Shown: positions 43,070-51,095, numbered from the stretch's first letter. The stretch is 64,000 nt of DNA from an uncultured Burkholderiales bacterium (GCA_946480465.1 CAMLJY010000015.1:43500-107499); one strand, 5' to 3'. Notes: a model not told the origin generated them from the letters alone. Program-made: numbers and translations.

Positions 43070-44419
43070 TTACTTCGTCTTCGAGCTGCCGGACGAGGTC
43101 GATGAACCGCCGGTACCGCTGCTGCCGACCGAGCTGGTCGTGCTGCCGCCGGACGTGTCGCTCAGGCTGCCGGTCGCGCTCTGGCCCTGCGCACTGGCGC
43201 CCGTGCCGCTGCCGGTGCTGCTGCTGCCGCTGCCGGCCTGGCGCGTGTCGCTGCTGCCGGTGCCGGAGGCGCGGCTGCCCGACGACGAACCCTGCGTATC
43301 GCCCTGGCCGCCTTGACTGCCCTGGCCGCCCTGCCCGCCGCGGCGCCCTTCGCGCCACTGCGAGAACTCGTCCGAGAACTTCTTGAAGCGCTCGCCGCGC
43401 CAGGAGCGGTAATCGTCGTCGAGCGAGCGCATCTGCTCGCTGCGCCACTGGTGGTAGTCGGGGTCGAAGCTTTCCTGGCCGTAACCGCCCTGGCTGCCCT
43501 GGGCAAAGCCGCTCTGCTGGCCGTAGCCGCCGCCTTGCTCGCCGTAGCCGCCCTGGCCGAAGGACGAGGACTGCCCCCCCTGGCCGAAGCCCTGCGCATG
43601 CTGGCCATAGCCATAGTTGCTGCCGGGGCTGGACTGCTGGTGGCCGCCGAAAGACTGCTGGTCCTGCTGGCCGTAGTCGCCGCGGTAGCCGCCGCTGCGG
43701 TAGCCGCCCTGGGCGCCATAACCCCCCTGGTAGCCGCCCTGGCTGCCGTAGCTGCCCTGCCCGCCTTGGCTGCCATGGCCCTGGCCGCCGTAACCCTGGC
43801 TGCCGTAGCCGCCCTGGGCGCTCTGGCCCTGGCCGCCATAGCCCCCCTGGCCGCCGTAGCCGCCTTGCTGACCGTAGCCGCCCTGCTGGCCGGCCTGGCT
43901 GCCGCCGAAGCCCTGCGGGTAGCCGCCGCCTTGTGAGCCGAAGCCCTGGTGGGCCGAGTGGCCCTGGCCGTAGCTCTGGCCACCGCCGTAGCTGCCGTAG
44001 CCCTGGCTGCCCGGGTACGGGCTGGAAGGCGGGTAGCCGCCCTGGCCGCCGCCGTGCTGGCCGTACTCCTGGCCGCCCTGCCAGCCGGAAGCCGAGTGCT
44101 GGCCACCCTGGAAGCCACCGCCCTGGTATCCACCCCCTTGGTAGCCGCCCTGGGAACTGCCGCCTTGGTAGCCGCCCTGGAAGCTGCCGCCCTGGTAGCC
44201 CGGCTGATGGCCCTGCTGGCCGTAGCCCTGCACGCCCTGGCCGGCGGACTGGTAGCCGCCTTGCGATCCACCCTGGTAGCCGCCCTGCTGCTGCCGGTTG
44301 CCCTGGTTCTGCCACCCCTCGTCCGAGCCGCGGGAGCCGTAGCCCTGATCGCTGCCGGCATAACGTTCATAGTCCCCGTAGCCGCCTTGTGAGCGGCCGG
44401 CGTTGTCGCGATGTTGCAT
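43070..44419 (-). CDS. Gly/Tyr/Gln/Ser-rich prion-like low-complexity protein
   Basis: A 449-residue soluble protein of extreme composition. Residues 1-320 are Gly, Gln, Tyr and Ser in imperfect GGYGGQGGYGGQGQ-like repeats, resembling the low-complexity domains of FUS-type RNA-binding proteins. Then a compact charged domain, FDPDYHQWRSEQMRSLDDDY with SWRGERFKKFSDEFSQWREG, recurs in proteins of other Burkholderiales as far as I recall. The C-terminus is a Ser/Gly/Thr-rich tail with ordinary codon use. No signal peptide or membrane helix is present. Condensate formation is possible but unproven. Confidence 0.8.
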   Translation of the reverse strand: MQHRDNAGRSQGGYGDYERYAGSDQGYGSRGSDEGWQNQGNRQQQGGYQGGSQGGYQSAGQGVQGYGQQGHQPGYQGGSFQGGYQGGSSQGGYQGGGYQGGGFQGGQHSASGWQGGQEYGQHGGGQGGYPPSSPYPGSQGYGSYGGGQSYGQGHSAHQGFGSQGGGYPQGFGGSQAGQQGGYGQQGGYGGQGGYGGQGQSAQGGYGSQGYGGQGHGSQGGQGSYGSQGGYQGGYGAQGGYRSGGYRGDYGQQDQQSFGGHQQSSPGSNYGYGQHAQGFGQGGQSSSFGQGGYGEQGGGYGQQSGFAQGSQGGYGQESFDPDYHQWRSEQMRSLDDDYRSWRGERFKKFSDEFSQWREGRRGGQGGQGSQGGQGDTQGSSSGSRASGTGSSDTRQAGSGSSSTGSGTGASAQGQSATGSLSDTSGGSTTSSVGSSGTGGSSTSSGSSKTK

Positions 44420-44656
44420 CTGTCGGTCCTTTCAGCATTCGTCCGTGGAATCGGGGCTGCGGCCGGCAATCTTTGCGGCCCGGCCGGCGCTGCCCGTGCA
44501 GCACAGTCCCGCTCGAAGAGACAGGCAAGCCTCGTACCCGGTCATGCGCCGGCGTGGCCGCGCATATTAGTCGTTATTCCACTCGGACGCAGATGCCTTC
44601 GCCCACCGGCGCCCGCCACCCCAGCGAGGACCGGTAACCCGGCCGCGCGCCCGGCG

Positions 44657-44670
44657 GGCACGCCGGCTGC
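44657..44670 (+). promoter_or_regulatory. Sigma-54-like promoter for the first PA2169-type gene
   Basis: GGCACGCCGGCTGC keeps GG-N10-GC with CTGC instead of TTGC. Predicted leader 70 nt. Confidence 0.45.
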
Positions 44671-44751
44671 CGCAGCGCCGGCATGCCCGGCCCGCCCGGG
44701 TCCGCGGACGCGGCCGCGCCCGCTTTTCCCACCCCTATCGAAGGAGCCACC

Positions 44752-45204
44752 ATGGACAAAGACGATGTCGTCGACGTGCTGAACAACCTGATCGAGACCA
44801 GCAAGGACGGCGAATACGGCTTTCGCACCTCGGCCGAGCATGCGCAGGCCGACAGCCTGCGCACGCTGCTGCTGCGCCGTGCCGACCAGTGCCGCCAGGC
44901 GGTGATCGAGCTGGAGGCGATGGTGCGCCACTACGGCGGCACGCCGGACGAGCGCGGCAGCGTCAGCGGCGCGCTGCACCGCGGCTGGGTCGCCGTGAAG
45001 ACCACGCTGACGACCTATGACGACAAGGCCATCCTCGAGGAATGCGAACGCGGCGAGGACGTGGCCAAGGCGCGCTACCGCAAGGCGCTGGAGAACCCAC
45101 TGCCGCCCGACGTGCAGGCCCTGGTGCAGCGCCAGTACGAGGGGGTGCAGCGCAACCACGACGAGGTGAAGACCCTGCGCAACCAGGCACGCGCCGCGTC
45201 CTGA
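44752..45204 (+). CDS. PA2169 family four-helix-bundle protein (copy 1)
   Basis: A 150-residue all-helical soluble protein. It matches the PA2169 family: VVDVLNNLIETSKDGEYGFR at the start, an ALHRGWVAVKTTLT helix and the EECERGEDVAKARYRKALEN segment. Members are ferritin-like in shape but lack clear metal ligands and have no settled role. AAGGAG precedes the ATG. A second copy lies at 48955. Confidence 0.88.
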   Translation: MDKDDVVDVLNNLIETSKDGEYGFRTSAEHAQADSLRTLLLRRADQCRQAVIELEAMVRHYGGTPDERGSVSGALHRGWVAVKTTLTTYDDKAILEECERGEDVAKARYRKALENPLPPDVQALVQRQYEGVQRNHDEVKTLRNQARAAS

Positions 45205-45324
45205 CGGCCGGCGCGCCGCGCGCCGGGGGCTCGCCGCGCGCGGCATCCTTGCCGGAGACCCGGCTGGCCGCCGCGGTCGTGGCCGCGGTCCCGGTCCCGG
45301 TCCCTGTCGTGGTCGTGGTCGTGG

Positions 45325-47271
45325 TCAAGCGCCGGCACCGGCGCCGCGCAGCGGTGCGGTGGGCATGGCCGGCGCGGCCCCCGCAGCGACCGCAGCGACC
45401 GCAGCGACCGCAGCGACCGGCACCGACGGCCCCAGACGCGGCAGGCAGGCGGGCCCGCGGTCGAAGCGGCGCGGCAGCGCCAGGGCCTCGAGGAAGGCGC
45501 GCAGCAGGCGGCGCCGGCCCGGCTCGCTGCCACCGTCCACGCTGCGCAGCAACGCCGGATCACTGCGGCCATCGGGCAGCACCGGCGGCAGCCCCAGGCG
45601 CGCCAGCAGGCCGAGGTCGGGGCCCAGCTGCAGGATGGGCTTGCCGTGGCGGTACTGCTCCTGCACGAAGCGCACCGCCTCCGGCGAACGCGCCAGCGCG
45701 GCCTGCGCCGTGGCACCGGCCGGCAGCACCACCGCATCCCACAGCACCGAGGGCGAGGCCTGGACGCTGGCCTCGGCCAGCATCAGGCCGCCGCCCTCGG
45801 CGCGGAACGCACCGGGCTGCAGGCCGACGCGCTGCGGACGCGCGCCGGCCAGCCGCAGCGCCCGCTGCAGCGCGCGCAGGCTGGCGGGCTCGACACCTTC
45901 GGCCAGCAGCAGCGCCACCCGGCGCAGGCGGACGCTGCGTTCACCCGGCCGTGCCCACAGCGACAGCATCGGCGCGGGCGCCGGCTCATCCGACGGCAGT
46001 GGCGGCAGCGGCGGCAGCGGCGTCGCTGCAGGCGCGCCAGCCCTCGCCGCGGGCGCCGGCGGCCGCGCCGGCCGCAGCGGGTCCACTTCGTCACGGAGCA
46101 CCGGCAGCACGATGGCGCCAGCCGCCGCGTGCCGCGACGGCGCGGGCCCGGCCAGCGCCGGGTCCACCTGGGCCAGCCGGCGGCGCAGGCGTTCTCGGGC
46201 GGCCGCATCGTGCAGCGCCGCGCCGGCTGCGCGGCAGGCTTCGGCCAGGTGCCGCTGCTCGGTGCCGCTCTGGCTGCGCCAGAACAGGCGGGCCTGCAGC
46301 AGGTCGTCATCGGGCCAGCGCGGCGTGGGCGGCGGGCAGGGCTCGAGGCCCGGCGCACCCGCCTCGTCATCGGGCTCGGCGCCAGATTGGACGTCGGCTT
46401 GGGCGTCGGCTTGGGCGTCGGATTGGACGTCGGATTGGGCGTCGCCTCGGGCATCGGCTTCGGCCGGGTCCGGCCCACCGGCTTCGGCCAGCGACTCCAG
46501 CACCAGGCGGCCGACGTTGCGCAGCGGGGCCCAGTCGTGCGGCAGCAGCGGCCCGGGGTCGTTCGGATCGATGCCGTGCAGCGCCGCCTGGCGCTCGCTG
46601 AAGACCTGCACTGCCAGCGTCCACGCGGGGCCGGACTGCGCCGCCAGCGCATCGCGCAGGTCGCGCCGCAGGAACTGCGGGTCGGCCGCGGCGAGCTGCT
46701 CGGCTTCGTCGGCCGCCAGCGCGTGGGTGCCGGCGGCCGGCAGCCAGTGGAAGCGCGCGAACACCGGCGTGCCGCCCGCCGCCGGCGACAGGCGCCAGGT
46801 GCGGGTGCCGAAGCCCTGCATCATCCGCCAGCTGCGCGGCAAGGCACGGTCGCTCATCAACCACAGCCAGGGCGCGATGGGCTCGCCGTCACGCCAGGGT
46901 TCGGGCCGCCGGCCATGCAGGCACAGCGGCAGGCTGCAGGCGGGCAGGCGCCAGGCCGCCCCGGCATCGGCCGCGCTCGCCTGGAACACGACGTCGAAGG
47001 CGAAGGCGCCGCGCACCGTGTCCGCGGGCGCCGGTTCGCCGCAGCGGCGGATCGACAGCATGACCGGCGTGCGGTGGCCGGCGGCCGCGAACCACGGCGC
47101 GCAGGTCAGCGCACGCAGCGAGGCATCGCAAACGAAATGGCCGTGCGCCGTGACACCGGGCCTGTGCCGCGGCACCGGGTCCTGCCCAGCAAAAGACGCG
47201 GCCACGGAAGGCCGGGCAGGCGCGGGGCGCGCAGCCGCTCCGGCCGCTCTGGGAAGCAGGGCGTAGGTCAT
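45325..47271 (-). CDS. Degenerate catalase (KatE-type) with C-terminal GATase1-like domain
   Basis: A 648-residue protein. The catalase core is clear in ALPRSWRMMQGFGTRTWRLS, FARFHWLPAAGTHALAADEA and DPQFLRRDL. The distal His is kept (His36 in HRPGVTAHG), but the distal Asn of VGNN is replaced (LPACSLP), and the haem-ligand Tyr of RLFSY is Arg332 in RLFWR, so haem binding as in catalase is not possible. An acidic DAQSDV-type repeat (277-298) stands in for a conserved segment. A DJ-1/GATase1-like domain (about 455-590) matches large-subunit catalases. The start is unsure, because its sigma-54 site predicts a transcript beginning at the ATG. Confidence 0.83.
   Translation of the reverse strand: MTYALLPRAAGAAARPAPARPSVAASFAGQDPVPRHRPGVTAHGHFVCDASLRALTCAPWFAAAGHRTPVMLSIRRCGEPAPADTVRGAFAFDVVFQASAADAGAAWRLPACSLPLCLHGRRPEPWRDGEPIAPWLWLMSDRALPRSWRMMQGFGTRTWRLSPAAGGTPVFARFHWLPAAGTHALAADEAEQLAAADPQFLRRDLRDALAAQSGPAWTLAVQVFSERQAALHGIDPNDPGPLLPHDWAPLRNVGRLVLESLAEAGGPDPAEADARGDAQSDVQSDAQADAQADVQSGAEPDDEAGAPGLEPCPPPTPRWPDDDLLQARLFWRSQSGTEQRHLAEACRAAGAALHDAAARERLRRRLAQVDPALAGPAPSRHAAAGAIVLPVLRDEVDPLRPARPPAPAARAGAPAATPLPPLPPLPSDEPAPAPMLSLWARPGERSVRLRRVALLLAEGVEPASLRALQRALRLAGARPQRVGLQPGAFRAEGGGLMLAEASVQASPSVLWDAVVLPAGATAQAALARSPEAVRFVQEQYRHGKPILQLGPDLGLLARLGLPPVLPDGRSDPALLRSVDGGSEPGRRRLLRAFLEALALPRRFDRGPACLPRLGPSVPVAAVAAVAAVAAGAAPAMPTAPLRGAGAGA
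46383..46446. repeat. In-frame tandem repeat in the degenerate catalase
   Basis: About three 18-nt units with core GGCGTCGG encode acidic DAQSDV/DAQADA residues, in place of the conserved catalase loop before the haem ligand. Confidence 0.7.
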
Positions 47272-47283
47272 GGACGGCCCAAG

Positions 47284-47297
47284 GCAAACCCTGTGCC
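47284..47297 (-). promoter_or_regulatory. Sigma-54 promoter for the degenerate catalase
   Basis: GGCACAGGGTTTGC matches GGCAY-N5-TTGC. Predicted start lies one base before the ATG. Confidence 0.65.
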
Positions 47298-47563
47298 CAG
47301 GGGGCGGCCCGGCGCGTCACGCAGCGCGGCACCCGCCGCATCGAATCGCGCCGGATGCAGCGAGGCCAATTGCTAGCAATTGAAAGACGCGTGACCGAAG
47401 ACGGCCCCACCTGTCCCGCCCGGCGGTCACGGCGCGCCGCCACGGCCACGGCGGCGAGGCTTGCCGCAGGCTTTGCCGGATCGCCCACCGACCGGCACCG
47501 ACCGGCACCGACCAGCACCGCCGGCAGGGCCCGGAAGCCCTGGACCGCGGGGCGCCTGTCGCG

Positions 47564-47779
47564 TCAGGCCGTGAAGTTCGCGGTTCCGCCCGGCTGGCGC
47601 AGCTCCCACAGGCGGGCGCAGACCCGGTGGGCGCGCGGCCCCACCTCGCCAACGACCTGGCGCAACTCGTCCTCCGTCACGTCGAGCACGCGCGACCAGT
47701 AGCGCGCCCGTTCCGGTGGCTCCAGCGTGATGCGCAGCGAATGGGGCGAGGCGGCCGGGGCAAGGTACAAAGCGTCCAT
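47564..47779 (-). CDS. DUF3606 small protein
   Basis: A 71-residue protein with the DUF3606 pattern ARYWSRVLDVTEDELRQVVG followed by a helix (PRAHRVCARLWELR). Members are small, helical, often in stress or transfer regions, with no known function. A GTG at 47800 lies inside the predicted promoter, so I use the ATG. The sigma-54 site predicts a start one base upstream of it. Confidence 0.75.
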   Translation of the reverse strand: MDALYLAPAASPHSLRITLEPPERARYWSRVLDVTEDELRQVVGEVGPRAHRVCARLWELRQPGGTANFTA

Positions 47780-47791
47780 GCCGGCGCGACG

Positions 47792-47805
47792 GCAATCCAC
47801 GTGCC
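47792..47805 (-). promoter_or_regulatory. Sigma-54 promoter for the DUF3606 gene
   Basis: GGCACGTGGATTGC matches GGCAY-N5-TTGC. It is back-to-back with the site at 47813. Confidence 0.65.
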
Positions 47806-47812
47806 CGACGCG

Positions 47813-47826
47813 GGTACACCGATTGC
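47813..47826 (+). promoter_or_regulatory. Sigma-54-like promoter for the 56-aa gene
   Basis: GGTACACCGATTGC followed by T keeps GG-N10-GC and TTGCT. Predicted leader 26 nt. Confidence 0.6.
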
Positions 47827-47863
47827 TCCATCGCGCACCGGAATCGTTTCAAGGAGAACTCGA

Positions 47864-48034
47864 ATGGACCCTTCCCTGCTCCAAGCCGCCCAGCGCGTGA
47901 TGGCCTGGCACCTGCAACACACCATGCTGCCGCCCCAGCCGGCCGATGCCCCGAACGAGGACGAGGGGGCTGCGCCGGCCGAAGGCTCGGGCGAGGCCGA
48001 CAGCGGCGCCTCGGCCCCGCATGCGCACGCCTGA
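47864..48034 (+). CDS. Small acidic protein (56 aa)
   Basis: A 56-residue protein: a short amphipathic helix (LLQAAQRVMAWHLQHTMLPP) and then an acidic, disordered tail ending in His-Ala. AAGGAGAA precedes the ATG and a sigma-54-like site lies just upstream, which supports a real gene. No family known. Confidence 0.6.
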   Translation: MDPSLLQAAQRVMAWHLQHTMLPPQPADAPNEDEGAAPAEGSGEADSGASAPHAHA

Positions 48035-48177
48035 GGCCCTGTGAGGCATTCCGCCTCGCCGCGCATCCGCCCGTCGTGCGGCCGCCCGTGCGCCCGGCGC
48101 CGGGCGCATCCCCAGCGGCCTTCCCCTACCGGCCGCGGCCGCTAACGCCACCACGGCGCGTCATTCCCAGCGGCGCG

Positions 48178-48633
48178 TCATCCCTTCTTCAGGCGGCCCA
48201 GCCGCCGCGCATTGGCCACCGCACGCCGGTGCACCGGCGTGAGCCCATGCTCCAGCGCCAGCGCCGAGTTGCGTGCCCAGCGCTGCCAGACCTCGGCCCG
48301 CGGCATCACCGCGGCCGGCCAGGCGCCGGGCGTCCAGGTGCGCATCCAGGCGGTGGGCATCCAGCGCGCCGGCGACCACCACCAGGCACTGAGCGACGCC
48401 GCCAGTGCCCACTGCGTGCGCCACAGCTGCATCAGGATCGCGAGCCAGGATTCGCCGAAGGCGGCGATCTTCTCGGCGCCCATGGCGTGGAACTCGTGCC
48501 GGTCGCGTGCGCCCGGCCAGGGGCCCGCGGCCGCCATGCGCGCCACGCGGTGGCCGACCACCTGCGGCACCGCCAGCGACAGTTCAGCGAGCTTCTGCGC
48601 CGCGGCCTGGCGGCGTCGGGGGGTGGGGGTCAT
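48178..48633 (-). CDS. Polyhydroxyalkanoate granule-associated phasin-like protein
   Basis: A 151-residue helical protein. FHAMGAEKIAAFGESWLAIL and the ending LTPVHRRAVANARRLGRLK match the short granule-associated phasin family of Burkholderiales, which coats storage granules. It has many Trp and Ala residues, as expected for a surface-binding amphipathic helix. GAGGAAA lies upstream. No polymer synthase is in the window. Confidence 0.7.
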   Translation of the reverse strand: MTPTPRRRQAAAQKLAELSLAVPQVVGHRVARMAAAGPWPGARDRHEFHAMGAEKIAAFGESWLAILMQLWRTQWALAASLSAWWWSPARWMPTAWMRTWTPGAWPAAVMPRAEVWQRWARNSALALEHGLTPVHRRAVANARRLGRLKKG

Positions 48634-48761
48634 CGCTGTCGTTTCCTCGTGAAGAAATGGGAGACAGGTCGTGCCGAAGCGGCCAACGGCCGGCACCCGG
48701 CGGCGCATCGAGTGGTCCAGCCGGGCCGGACCCCCAGGGCGAACAAGGCGAACAGGGCAAG

Positions 48762-48775
48762 GCAACACCCGTGCC
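48762..48775 (-). promoter_or_regulatory. Sigma-54 promoter for the phasin gene
   Basis: GGCACGGGTGTTGC matches GGCAY-N5-TTGC. Predicted leader 117 nt, longer than the others. Confidence 0.6.
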
Positions 48776-48882
48776 CGGCCGCGTCACGGCGGCGATAGCA
48801 CGCCGGGCTGATGGCCACGGCCCATCGCCGAAGGCGACGCCGCGCCGGCAGCCCGCCGTCACCGTGCGCCCCGGCTTGCACG

Positions 48883-48896
48883 GGCATGGCCGTTGC
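48883..48896 (+). promoter_or_regulatory. Sigma-54 promoter for the second PA2169-type gene
   Basis: GGCATGGCCGTTGC matches GGCAY-N5-TTGC. Predicted leader 47 nt. Confidence 0.65.
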
Positions 48897-48954
48897 CGAA
48901 CTCCCCGGCAAGTACATCCCCCGTCCTGCCGACGTCCGCCCGCACAGGTGCCGC

Positions 48955-49464
48955 ATGAATCCAGCCCCCTCCGGCCGAGACACCCCGACCCGCCTCGACG
49001 ATGAATCGCTGGTGGCGGTCTTCGATGCGCTGGACAGCCTGAACGCGTTGATCGAAGCCTGCAAGGACGGGGAGTTCGGCTGCCGCGTCGGTGCCGAGCA
49101 TGCCCGCGCCCCGGCCCTGCGCCAGGCCCTCGCGGCCCGCGCCGACGACTACCGCGCCGCCGCCGACCGCGTGCGCGCGCACGTGCTGCACCTGGGCGCC
49201 ACCCCCGAGGACGGCGGCAGCACCGCCGGCGCGATGCGGCGCGGCTGGATGGCCATCCGCGGCCGGCTCGCCGCCCTCGACGACGAGGCCATCCTGCAGG
49301 ACTGGGAAGACGAGGAAGCCAGCACGCAAGCGGCGCTGCGCGAGGCGCTGGCGCGCCCGCTGCCGCCCGCCACACGCGGCTTGCTGGAGCAGCTGCAGGA
49401 CCGCGCTAGCGCGAGCGCCGCTGCGCTTCGCCGCCAGGCCGAGGCGCTGCGCGCGCCGGCCTGA
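48955..49464 (+). CDS. PA2169 family four-helix-bundle protein (copy 2)
   Basis: A 169-residue helical protein related to the one at 44752: LDSLNALIEACKDGEFGCRV matches NNLIETSKDGEYGFR, and AMRRGWMAIRGRLAALDDEA matches ALHRGWVAVKTTLTTYDDKA. It is more Ala/Arg-rich and diverged, so the duplication is old. Its 3' end overlaps the convergent receiver gene by 59 nt. Confidence 0.82.
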   Translation: MNPAPSGRDTPTRLDDESLVAVFDALDSLNALIEACKDGEFGCRVGAEHARAPALRQALAARADDYRAAADRVRAHVLHLGATPEDGGSTAGAMRRGWMAIRGRLAALDDEAILQDWEDEEASTQAALREALARPLPPATRGLLEQLQDRASASAAALRRQAEALRAPA

Positions 49465-49873
49465 GGCCACGCTCGCCGCGCGCCCGCCCCTGCGCCGCAC
49501 CGAGGACCACCCCCAGTTCGGCCGGGTCGACCGGCTTGGAGACGAAGTAGTCGAACCCGGCATCGAAGCAGCGCCGCCGGTCGGCCGCCTCGCGCGAGGC
49601 GCTGAAGCAGGCGAACAGCGTGTCCGGCGCGCACTCGGGCAGCGCGCGCGCTTCTCGCATCACCTCGCAGCCGTCCAGGCCGGGCATGCGCAGGTCGATG
49701 AGCACCACCGCGGGCCGGAACAGGCGCACCAGGCGCAGCGCCATGTCCCCACCGAAGGCCACGGCGGTCTTGGCCCCCATCAACTGCAGCAGGTAACCCA
49801 GCGAGGTCGCGGCGTCGACGTTGTCGTCGACCACCAGCACGCGCACCTCCGGGACGGCGCGGGCGTCTTCCAT
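49406..49873 (-). CDS. Receiver-domain-only response regulator
   Basis: A 155-residue protein holding one receiver domain: acidic pair in VRVLVVDDNVDA, phospho-acceptor Asp60 in VVLIDLRMPGLDG and Lys in YFVSKPVDP. No output domain is present; the tail is basic. I chose the internal ATG since an upstream ATG (49891) falls at or before the predicted transcript start. It may relay phosphate among the hybrid kinases. Confidence 0.85.
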   Translation of the reverse strand: MEDARAVPEVRVLVVDDNVDAATSLGYLLQLMGAKTAVAFGGDMALRLVRLFRPAVVLIDLRMPGLDGCEVMREARALPECAPDTLFACFSASREAADRRRCFDAGFDYFVSKPVDPAELGVVLGAAQGRARGERGLRPARAAPRPGGEAQRRSR

Positions 49874-49901
49874 GTCTCGAAAAGCGGTCATTCCCAACTC
49901 G

Positions 49902-49915
49902 GCAAACCGCATGCC
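49902..49915 (-). promoter_or_regulatory. Sigma-54 promoter for receiver protein 1
   Basis: GGCATGCGGTTTGC matches GGCAY-N5-TTGC. Predicted leader 17 nt to the ATG at 49873. Confidence 0.65.
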
Positions 49916-50036
49916 CGGCCTACCGTGCTACGGCGGGGCCGACGGGGCCGGCAGCGCCATCAGCGGCGAGGCAGCGGCCACCGTCCGTGAAGCATCCGGG
50001 GCGCCCGGGCGGGCGTCTCCGCGGGGCCGAAGGCTC

Positions 50037-50462
50037 TCAGGCCGCCGCCTGCTGGCGCACGCCACCGGCCTGCTGCAACGCCACCCGCTCGCGCGCGCGG
50101 TCGAGCACGCCGCGCAGCAGGTCCAGGGAGATCGGCTTCATCAGGAACAGCTCGAAGCCGGACTGGCGGCAGTGGGCCTCGGTCTGCGGATCGCCGTGGC
50201 CGGTGAGGCAGACGACGATGGGCTCGCGCCCGCGCGGGAAGGTCCAGCGCAGGGCCGACAGCACCTGGCAGCCGTTCTCCTGACCCAGGTGGAGGTCCAG
50301 GAACACCACCTGCGGCAGCAGCGTCCCCGAGGCCTTCAGTGCCGATGCGGCGTCGTAAGCCGGCGCCGCCTGGCAACCCAGGGCCTCGAGCAGGTGGCTC
50401 AATGAATCGGCCGAATCGACATGGTCGTCGACGACCAGCACACGAAGGGCGGACGCTTCCAT
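50037..50462 (-). CDS. Receiver-domain-only response regulator 2
   Basis: A 141-residue single receiver domain: LRVLVVDDHVDSADS, Asp56 in VVFLDLHLGQENG, and the Lys in FLMKPISLD. No output domain. The ATG is supported by a strong sigma-54 site giving a 23-nt leader; an upstream GTG would lie inside that promoter. Probably a phosphate shuttle or competitor for the nearby hybrid kinases. Confidence 0.87.
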   Translation of the reverse strand: MEASALRVLVVDDHVDSADSLSHLLEALGCQAAPAYDAASALKASGTLLPQVVFLDLHLGQENGCQVLSALRWTFPRGREPIVVCLTGHGDPQTEAHCRQSGFELFLMKPISLDLLRGVLDRARERVALQQAGGVRQQAAA

Positions 50463-50496
50463 CACGGGCAAGGGCAGAGCTTGGTCAACAGCGGGA

Positions 50497-50510
50497 GCAA
50501 TCGACGTGCC
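50497..50510 (-). promoter_or_regulatory. Sigma-54 promoter for receiver protein 2
   Basis: GGCACGTCGATTGC followed by T: one of the best matches in the window. Predicted leader 23 nt. Confidence 0.75.
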
Positions 50511-50540
50511 CACCACGGGTGGTGCCACGCCGGCATCCCA

Positions 50541-51095
50541 TCAGCGCCCGGTGCCGGCGCGCGCCTCGGCGAAGCGCCGGAAGGCATCCATCCACCGCTG
50601 CAGCACGCTGCGCAGCTTGTCGTCGTTCACTTCGCCGGCCGCGTCGATCTTTCCTTCGCTCAGGTGGATGAAGGCCTCGGGCTGGCCCAGGGTCGGCACG
50701 TCCAGGTAGGCCAGCACGTTGCGCAGGTGCTGCTGCGCCAGCGCGGTGCCGATGCTGCCGATGGATGCACCAATCACGCCCGCCGGCTTGCCCGCGAAGG
50801 AGTTCTTGCCGTAAGGACGCGAGGCGGTGTCGATCGCGTTCTTCAGCACGCCGGGGATCGACCGGTTGTACTCGGGCGTCACGAACATCAGCGCGTCCAC
50901 CCCCTCGATGCGCTGCTTCAGCCGCGTGGCCTCGGGCGGCGGCGCGTCGTCGTTGTCCTGGTTGTACAGCGGCAGCTCGCGGATCTCGATCTGCTCGAAC
51001 GACCAGTCGGAGGGCGCCAGCCGCGTCAGCGCACGCGCCAGGCGGCGGTTGATGGAGTCGGCGCGCAGGCTGCCGACGATGACTCCGACCTTCAT
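50541..51095 (-). CDS. NADPH-dependent FMN reductase (ChrR/YieF-like)
   Basis: A 184-residue flavodoxin-fold enzyme reducing quinones, chromate or nitro compounds with NAD(P)H and FMN. GVIVGSLRADSINRRLARAL binds the FMN phosphate, and TPEYNRSIPGVLKNAIDTAS is the family signature. Such enzymes give two-electron quinone reduction, protecting against oxidative stress. GAGGAG precedes the ATG, and its first bases overlap the stop of the upstream disordered-protein gene. Confidence 0.93.
   Translation of the reverse strand: MKVGVIVGSLRADSINRRLARALTRLAPSDWSFEQIEIRELPLYNQDNDDAPPPEATRLKQRIEGVDALMFVTPEYNRSIPGVLKNAIDTASRPYGKNSFAGKPAGVIGASIGSIGTALAQQHLRNVLAYLDVPTLGQPEAFIHLSEGKIDAAGEVNDDKLRSVLQRWMDAFRRFAEARAGTGR

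Noticed and set aside
44463..44487. Sigma-54-like GGGCCGCAAAGATTGC upstream of the prion-like gene
   Set aside because: Spacing between GG and GC is 11 rather than 10, which RpoN holoenzyme does not tolerate well.
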